Origin: Ferruginibacter sp. | GTDB lineage: Bacteria; Bacteroidota; Bacteroidia; Chitinophagales; Chitinophagaceae | Length of the DNA: 5,931 nucleotides | Direction of reading: 5' to 3' | NCBI GenBank assembly: GCA_025357775.1 | Contig: JANXOQ010000105.1 | Span: 1-5,931, forward strand | Shown here: positions 1 through 5,931 of the stretch, in pieces | Layout of the letters: each line of letters starts with the position of its first letter | How positions within the stretch are numbered: position 1 is the first letter of the stretch | Notes under the pieces: model-generated | Databases searched by the model: none | Seen by the model: only the letters and a program-made list of their open reading frames with translations | Told to the model about the DNA's origin: nothing | Translations under genes and position numbers: made by a program

Positions 1-9
1 TTTAAAAAC

Positions 10-44
10 TAAACTTGCAAGTTTATAATTTTTTAAAAAATTAT
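10..44. repeat. Two adjoining AT-rich perfect palindromes
   Basis: Seen directly: TAAACTTGCAAGTTTA at 10-25 is a perfect 16-base palindrome. It is followed at 25-44 by a perfect 20-base palindrome built from a T6 run and an A6 run flanked by ATAATT and AATTAT. The first has no spacer, so as RNA it would fold only with a loop taken from its own centre. The second is pure A/T. They could be the tail of a terminator for a gene left of the window, a protein-binding site, or chance in very AT-rich DNA. I assign no function. Confidence 0.45.
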
Positions 45-62
45 TTTTTCAAAAATTTTCCT

Positions 63-78
63 ATAACCTTTAGGTTAT
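63..78. promoter_or_regulatory. Candidate operator upstream of katG (16-base palindrome)
   Basis: ATAACCTTTAGGTTAT has 7-base arms (ATAACCT / AGGTTAT) around a TT centre and ends 91 bases before the katG start. It is one of the few G/C-containing symmetric elements in this leader. The ATA...TAT ends with T-N11-A spacing resemble a LysR-type site. OxyR, the LysR-family peroxide sensor, commonly controls katG, so an OxyR-like site is a reasonable inference. The sequence does not match a consensus I can vouch for, and Fur/PerR-type binding is an alternative. A possible but poor -7 element, TATCTTCT at 92-99, lies 13 bases downstream, which would suit an activator site; no clear -33 element is visible. 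Confidence 0.4.
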
Positions 79-145
79 TATAGTTTAAAAATATCTTCTT
101 ATAAAATTAAATTACAAAAATTATAATTAAGATTTTGTAAATTAG

Positions 146-2371
<2,226 letters not shown>

Positions 2372-2386
2372 TCTTTTGTATTTATG

Positions 2387-2421
2387 AAAAAAGCTGGTCT
2401 TGTATTGATCAGCTTTTTTTT
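2387..2421 (+). terminator. Rho-independent terminator of katG, possibly shared with panB
   Basis: A 13-base-pair stem (2387-2399 with 2407-2419, one G-T wobble) surrounds a 7-base loop. Its GC core is GCTGGTC / GATCAGC and it ends in a run of eight T, starting 15 bases after the katG stop. Read leftward it also ends in six T, so it can act in both directions. The stop of convergent panB lies about 120 bases away, and I see no better terminator for it in between. The 2422-2539 gap is AT-rich and otherwise empty. Confidence 0.9.
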
Positions 2422-2539
2422 AGTTTATTTTTTTATTTTAATCAATATAAACTTTTTTAAAGCTAAAAAATTTTTGCATTAAAATCGGAATTAAAGAACC
2501 TGCGATAAACAAATATATTCTTAGAAAATTATTAAAAAC

Positions 2540-3355
2540 TTAATACTGCTCTAATTCATTTGGGAAATCCATACTTTTTACATCTTTAATATAATGCTGC
2601 AAAGCACCTGTTATTTGCTCATGCATATTTAAATATTGGCGAAGAAAGCGAGGCTTAAATTCTGTATTTATCCCAAGCATATCATGCATTACAAGCACTT
2701 GCCCATCACATTTATTACCAGCTCCAATACCTATTGTTGGTATTTGTAAACTTGCAGATACCTCTGCAGCCAATGATGCAGGAATTTTTTCTAAAACTAT
2801 TGCAAAGCAACCAGCCTCTTGCAAAAGCAATGCATCTTTTTTTAATTGTTGTGCTTCAATTTCTTCTATTGCACGTACCGTATAAGTACCAAATTTATAA
2901 ATGCTTTGTGGTGTAAGCCCAAGATGCCCCATTACAGGAACACCACTATTTACAATGCGTTTTATAGATTCTACCTCTTGCTCACCACCCTCTAATTTTA
3001 CTGAATGCCCGCCAGTTTCTTTCATTATTCGTATTGCATTATTTAAAGCTTCTTTACTATTGCCTTGGTATGAGCCAAATGGCATATCTACCACCACTAA
3101 ACAACGATTTATACCTCGTACTACACTTTGTGCATGGTATATCATTTGCTCCATGGTTATAGGAAGTGTGGTTTCATTACCCGCCATTACATTACTTGCA
3201 CTATCGCCAACCAAAATTACATCTATACCAGCAGCATCAAATATTTGTGCAAACGAAAAATCGTAAGCCGTTATCATAGAGATTTTTTCTCCAGCAGCTT
3301 TCATTTTTTGTAAAGTATGTGTAGTTATTTTTTTTACTTCTTTGTGTATTGACAT
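2540..3355 (-). CDS. panB: 3-methyl-2-oxobutanoate hydroxymethyltransferase PanB
   Basis: Cytoplasmic enzyme that transfers a hydroxymethyl group from 5,10-methylene-tetrahydrofolate to 2-oxoisovalerate to make ketopantoate, the first committed step towards pantothenate and CoA. The 271 residues match the usual length of this TIM-barrel family. Visible signatures are ITAYD (28-32); VGDS with metal ligand D51; [10 protein letters not shown] with metal ligand D90; KLEGG with K120 and metal ligand E122; HLGLTPQ (144-150); catalytic-base candidate E189 in VLEKIP; and the glycine-rich IGIGAG followed by CDGQVLV (208-222). Roles are assigned by alignment to E. coli PanB D45, D84, K112, E114 and E181. 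The ATG start gives an N-terminus typical of Bacteroidota PanB ([13 protein letters not shown]). panC and panD are not in the window. The gene lies 154 bases downstream of the ppx gene on the same strand and converges on katG. Confidence 0.97.
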   Translation of the reverse strand: MSIHKEVKKITTHTLQKMKAAGEKISMITAYDFSFAQIFDAAGIDVILVGDSASNVMAGNETTLPITMEQMIYHAQSVVRGINRCLVVVDMPFGSYQGNSKEALNNAIRIMKETGGHSVKLEGGEQEVESIKRIVNSGVPVMGHLGLTPQSIYKFGTYTVRAIEEIEAQQLKKDALLLQEAGCFAIVLEKIPASLAAEVSASLQIPTIGIGAGNKCDGQVLVMHDMLGINTEFKPRFLRQYLNMHEQITGALQHYIKDVKSMDFPNELEQY

Positions 3356-3426
3356 TGTGGTATGTTATTGGTTATTTTTAATTTATTTTTTCTAGTATAA
3401 TATTTTTATAAGAAACTTATTTAAAA

Positions 3427-3454
3427 CAAATTAATATGATTTGAAAAAATCAAA
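3427..3454 (-). promoter_or_regulatory. Weak candidate promoter for panB
   Basis: On the minus strand, TTTG (complement of 3451-3454) is followed after 16 bases by TTAATTTG (complement of 3427-3434). This is close to the Bacteroidota pattern TTTG ... TAnnTTTG, with one mismatch in the -7 element and a slightly short spacer. It would start a transcript with a leader of about 65 bases. The region is so AT-rich that a chance match is quite possible; read-through from the ppx gene is the alternative source of panB expression. Confidence 0.28.
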
Positions 3455-3509
3455 ATAAAAAGCAATTTTAAAACTTTTTTTGATTATTAGACCACGAACT
3501 TTAAACCTT

Positions 3510-4388
3510 TTACTTTACTTCTTCCCACAAATGCTGTATTAATCCATCTGCAAGCCCAATTTTTGGCACTGATATTTCTTCTGCTCCTGACCAGCGCATG
3601 ACATTAATATATACCTGTAATGCTGGTACTATTACATCTGCACGATCATCTCTGAAACCATATTTTGCTATGCGTTGTTTTAATGACATTGGCTCTAAGT
3701 CATTGTAATATTCCCTAAGCAAATCTAATGAAAGTGGGCGACCGTCTTTTTTCTTACTTAAGCTAAATACCTTGTTAATATTACCTCCACTACCTATTGC
3801 CATTACAGATTTGTGCCCTTTTGTTACTACTTTTAAAGTGCTTTTCAAATTTTCCCAATCTGCATTGGTTACCATATTTTTTAAAATACGAATAGTACCA
3901 ATATTGTGCGATTTTTTATAAACTAAAACACCGTTACTAAAAAATGAAATTTCTGTACTACCGCCACCTACATCAATGTACATGTAACTATGGTCATTGT
4001 CCATATTTTCTGCAACATGGTTTTCATAAATAAGATTTGCTTCCATATCTCCATCTATTACTTCAATAGCTATTCCAGATTCTTTTTTTATTAGTTCAAT
4101 TATCTCTTTGGCATTTGCTGCATCTCTCATTGCGCTTGTAGCGCATGCTTTTACAGCATCAGCTTTATAAGCATTTATTAAATGTGCAAATGATTTCATT
4201 GTTTCTAAAAACATAATTTTACGTTCTGTAGAAATGTATTTTGTTTCAAAAACATCAAATCCTAGACGTAATGGAACTCTCACAAGATTAAGTTTGTTAA
4301 ATGTTACACTCCCATCTTTGCCTTTTTTTGCTTCGCTTATAAGCAATCTTGCTGCGTTACTTCCTATATCTATAGCTGCTAATATCAA
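3510..4388 (-). CDS. Ppx/GppA family phosphatase, short two-domain form
   Basis: Predicted cytoplasmic exopolyphosphatase and/or guanosine pentaphosphate (pppGpp) phosphatase of the actin-like ATPase (ASKHA) fold. Motifs in order: AAIDIGSN (4-11, phosphate-binding loop with D7, S10, N11), ATSAMRDAAN (83-92), E116 in the GDMEANLIY segment (position of the family's catalytic glutamate), DVGGGSTEIS (139-148), GSGGNINK (199-206), RADVIVPAL (249-257) and GLADGLI (278-284). At 292 residues it has only the two N-terminal domains; E. coli Ppx and GppA are about 500 residues with an added C-terminal HD-like region. Short forms are common in Bacteroidota, and motif content cannot separate polyphosphate from pppGpp as substrate. 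The start is TTG (4386-4388). An in-frame TAA lies 13 codons upstream and no ATG or GTG lies between, while the TTG sits where homologues have the initiator Met, six residues before the conserved Asp. No ppk gene is adjacent. The terminator at 4448-4481 separates it from the upstream gene, so its promoter should lie in about 4389-4447, where I see no clear consensus (TAACTTTT is the nearest -7-like match). Confidence 0.92.
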   Translation of the reverse strand: MILAAIDIGSNAARLLISEAKKGKDGSVTFNKLNLVRVPLRLGFDVFETKYISTERKIMFLETMKSFAHLINAYKADAVKACATSAMRDAANAKEIIELIKKESGIAIEVIDGDMEANLIYENHVAENMDNDHSYMYIDVGGGSTEISFFSNGVLVYKKSHNIGTIRILKNMVTNADWENLKSTLKVVTKGHKSVMAIGSGGNINKVFSLSKKKDGRPLSLDLLREYYNDLEPMSLKQRIAKYGFRDDRADVIVPALQVYINVMRWSGAEEISVPKIGLADGLIQHLWEEVK

Positions 4389-4447
4389 TGTAAATGTTTT
4401 AAGTATAAAAGTCCGAATATTTTTTTAAAAGTTAATATAAATTTTTC

Positions 4448-4481
4448 AAAAAAAAGCTGAACAATTTGTTCAGCTTTTTTA
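4448..4481 (-). terminator. Rho-independent terminator of the DUF2891 gene
   Basis: A perfect stem of at least 13 base pairs (4450-4462 with 4468-4480), with core GCTGAAC / GTTCAGC and a loop of about 5 bases. It is followed leftward by eight T, and its stem begins 19 bases after the DUF2891 stop codon. Read rightward it ends in six T, so it could act in both directions, although no rightward gene needs it. It isolates the DUF2891 transcript from ppx. Confidence 0.92.
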
Positions 4482-4499
4482 AGTTATTTTCTGCGTTTA

Positions 4500-5591
4500 T
4501 TATTTATGACCAATTAATGCATAAACAGAAAAAGTAGAAAGCCAATGGTCTACATCATAATTTCCTTTTCCTATACTTTCTTGTGCATAATCCCACATTT
4601 CTTTTTGAGCATCTATCCAGCTTTTTTTAATGTCTAGCTTTAAAAAATCTGCTGGCAAAGATTGTAGCATACCATTTATACACCAAATTCGATTTAAGTG
4701 AAAACCATCCCAGTGGGAGTCATATCCAGTATGTATCTTTTTTTTATCTACTTTAAACACTTTTTGCACACCAGAAATTGTAAACATTTCAGGTGAAAAT
4801 ACTTTCAACCAATCTCCATATTCTTTTAGAGGCATAATTTTTCTCATTAAATCTGTTATTAATAAACCAGCAGACATAAAATCATAGCCAAATGGTTCTT
4901 CTACCAAAGGGAAATCTTTTATTTTTAAATAATAATTATTTGCAGCTGTTTCTAATACATTTTTTAGGGAGTCATTTTGCATTGTAATAGCATAATCTAA
5001 TGCAAATGATAAACCTAATGATGAAGCATAATGGTTGCCAGTATATGTAGCTTTTTCAATTTCTGGCCAAACTTGCATATAATCTGCTACAATATTTTCG
5101 CACAATGGTTGTAAGCTTTTCAACCATTTTTTTGCTATAGGGTCGTTCCACTTAGCTAGTTCATCTGCCACTTTTAGCAGCCATGAGGTACCATATGGAA
5201 ATTCAAAACTTTCGTTTTTATGTGATTTTAAATATTGCACTTCTACTAAAATATTAGCTGGATTAAAACTGTTTTCAAGTTTAGCCTTTATTGCCCCAGC
5301 TTCAGGAATTTTTGGAAAAGTTTTCAATAATTTTACCAATGCCCAATGGTTGTGTACTCCAGAGTGCCAATCAAAACAGCCATAAAATGAAGGGAATAAT
5401 TTATCAGGGCTTTTCAAATCTTCAGCTGTTTGTAAACGCTCATGATAATAATGAGGATATACTTTTTTAGTACATTCTAAAGATAGTTTTGCAAAATAAG
5501 AAGCTCCTGCATTAGTCATAGACATTGTACCATCTGTAAGAATATTAATAAGGGATTGATTAGATTTATCTTTACTCGGTTGAGACAGCAA
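4500..5591 (-). CDS. DUF2891 family protein of unknown function
   Basis: Recognised as DUF2891 (PF11199) from the hallmark FYGCFDWHSGVHNHW (69-83) with C72, D74, W75, H76, H80 and H82. Other family-like blocks are SPDKLFPSF (61-69), FPYGTSWLLK (131-140), YTGNHYASSLGLSFALDYA (183-201), EPFGYDFMSAGLL (232-244), DSHWDGFHLNRIW (291-303) and DVDHWLSTFSVYAL (346-359). The aromatic, His and Asp-rich blocks between helical stretches suggest an alpha/alpha-barrel, perhaps a sugar-active enzyme, but that is inference and no activity is established. Conserved sequence begins near residue 28. The start is uncertain: the longest reading uses TTG at 5591, with an in-frame stop eight codons upstream; ATGs at 5525 (residue 23) and 5519 (residue 25) are alternatives. 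Many homologues, as I recall, have an N-terminal export signal; none is convincing here, so the protein would be cytoplasmic as read. It is a single-gene unit with its own terminator, divergent from the gene at the right edge. Confidence 0.85.
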   Translation of the reverse strand: MLSQPSKDKSNQSLINILTDGTMSMTNAGASYFAKLSLECTKKVYPHYYHERLQTAEDLKSPDKLFPSFYGCFDWHSGVHNHWALVKLLKTFPKIPEAGAIKAKLENSFNPANILVEVQYLKSHKNESFEFPYGTSWLLKVADELAKWNDPIAKKWLKSLQPLCENIVADYMQVWPEIEKATYTGNHYASSLGLSFALDYAITMQNDSLKNVLETAANNYYLKIKDFPLVEEPFGYDFMSAGLLITDLMRKIMPLKEYGDWLKVFSPEMFTISGVQKVFKVDKKKIHTGYDSHWDGFHLNRIWCINGMLQSLPADFLKLDIKKSWIDAQKEMWDYAQESIGKGNYDVDHWLSTFSVYALIGHK

Positions 5592-5669
5592 AATTGTACA
5601 AATTTTCGTTATTTATAAATATGATAAAATTTTCTATAAGCAATTTAATTATTTTGATTTTTGATAACA

Positions 5670-5697
5670 TTGTTTTTGGCACAAAATAGTATCTTTA
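5670..5697 (+). promoter_or_regulatory. Candidate Bacteroidota-type promoter for the right-edge gene
   Basis: TTG at 5670-5672, a 17-base spacer, then TATCTTTA at 5690-5697. This fits the Bacteroidota pattern TTG-N17-23-TAnnTTTG with only the last base off. A transcript would start near 5703, about 60 bases before ATG 5765 or 105 before ATG 5808. On the opposite strand a poorer element (TACTATTTTG, complement of 5682-5691) overlaps it and might belong to the DUF2891 gene. Confidence 0.45.
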
Positions 5698-5807
5698 CTG
5701 TAAAATAAAATTCATGCATTTAATAAATTTATTTTCATGTTTACTAATAACAAATTTTTAATAAATGAATTCAGGTACAAGAATTAATATAGTAAATATT
5801 GGGACTA

Positions 5808-5931
5808 ATGATATTTAGTTGTATTGCAGCTTTCATTATGCCTTTTGAAGTTTTTCTATTTGCTTATGCAGTTTTAGGACCACTACATTATCTTACCGAA
5901 ATAAGTTGGTTACACGATAGGCAATATTTTA
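5808..5931 (+). CDS. Partial N-terminus of an integral membrane protein (start uncertain)
   Basis: An open frame runs off the right edge; 41 complete codons are visible from ATG 5808. The translation begins with a hydrophobic segment (MIFSCIAAFIMPFEVFLFAY) and continues GPLHYLTEISWLHDR, a charged and aromatic stretch that looks conserved and that I associate with uncharacterised Bacteroidota membrane proteins; no function is known to me. The frame opens at a stop at 5793-5795, so only TTG 5799 and ATG 5808 are available as starts, which leaves a membrane helix starting at residue 1. A better-looking N-terminus (MNSGTRINIVNIG from ATG 5765) lies in another frame and would join if one G of GGG 5801-5803 were absent. 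The gene may therefore really start at 5765 and carry a one-base frameshift or sequence error. It diverges from the DUF2891 gene and has a promoter candidate at 5670-5697. Confidence 0.7.
   Translation, partial: MIFSCIAAFIMPFEVFLFAYAVLGPLHYLTEISWLHDRQYF

Noticed and set aside
131..138. GATTTTG-like -7 element for katG (TAAGATTTTG)
   Set aside because: Spacing inside the element is wrong for TAnnTTTG (four bases rather than two between TA and TTTG), and I found no -33 partner at a suitable distance.
2901..3266. A 121-codon rightward open frame opposite panB, with smaller ones at 2734-2916 and 3128-3313
   Set aside because: They lie wholly or almost wholly antisense to a clearly conserved panB, show no family features, and are typical shadow frames of AT-rich coding DNA.
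3457..3479. Possible hairpin AAAAAG ... CTTTTT between ppx and panB, as a ppx terminator
   Set aside because: The stem is six pairs with only one G-C and a long loop, and no clean T-run follows leftward; it is much weaker than the two real terminators in the window.
3510..5591. A three-gene leftward operon DUF2891-ppx-panB with a joint function
   Set aside because: A strong terminator separates DUF2891 from ppx, the ppx to panB gap is 154 bases, and the known functions do not connect.
5692..5818. AATAAATTTATT (5722-5733), ATTTATAAAT-type small palindromes as operators
   Set aside because: Short pure A/T palindromes are expected by chance in intergenic DNA of this composition.

Overview
The window is AT-rich chromosomal DNA, most likely from a member of the Bacteroidota. 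The evidence is the two-domain (about 290 residue) Ppx/GppA protein, the DUF2891 protein, A-rich translation starts without Shine-Dalgarno sequences, and a TTG-N17-TAnnTTTG-like promoter near the right end. A Chitinophagales-like host is a guess from protein style and cannot be settled here. I see no mobile element, CRISPR array, tRNA or rRNA, and nothing that looks like a new multi-gene system. It reads as an ordinary housekeeping region with a few local oddities.

Layout. Positions 1-169 are a very AT-rich leader holding three palindromes; one, at 63-78, is a plausible operator. A complete catalase-peroxidase gene, katG, runs rightward (170-2371) and ends at a strong hairpin terminator (2387-2421). 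Three leftward genes follow, listed in their order of transcription. First is a DUF2891 protein (5591-4500), closed by its own strong terminator (4448-4481). Next is a short Ppx/GppA phosphatase (4388-3510), and then panB (3355-2540), which converges on katG. The katG hairpin also has a T-run in the panB direction and may serve both genes. At the right edge a rightward gene begins (from about 5765 or 5808) and runs off the window. It encodes a membrane protein N-terminus and diverges from the DUF2891 gene across a roughly 200-base promoter region.

How the genes relate. There is no evident shared pathway. KatG removes peroxide, PanB makes ketopantoate for pantothenate and CoA, the Ppx/GppA protein hydrolyses polyphosphate and/or pppGpp, and the DUF2891 protein has no known role. 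The terminator between DUF2891 and ppx makes DUF2891 a separate unit. ppx and panB could be partly co-transcribed across a 154-base gap, or panB may use its own weak promoter candidate.

Points worth a second look: the apparent one-base frame break at the start of the right-edge membrane gene, the forced TTG start of the ppx gene, the unclear N-terminus of the DUF2891 protein, and the 16-base palindrome upstream of katG.
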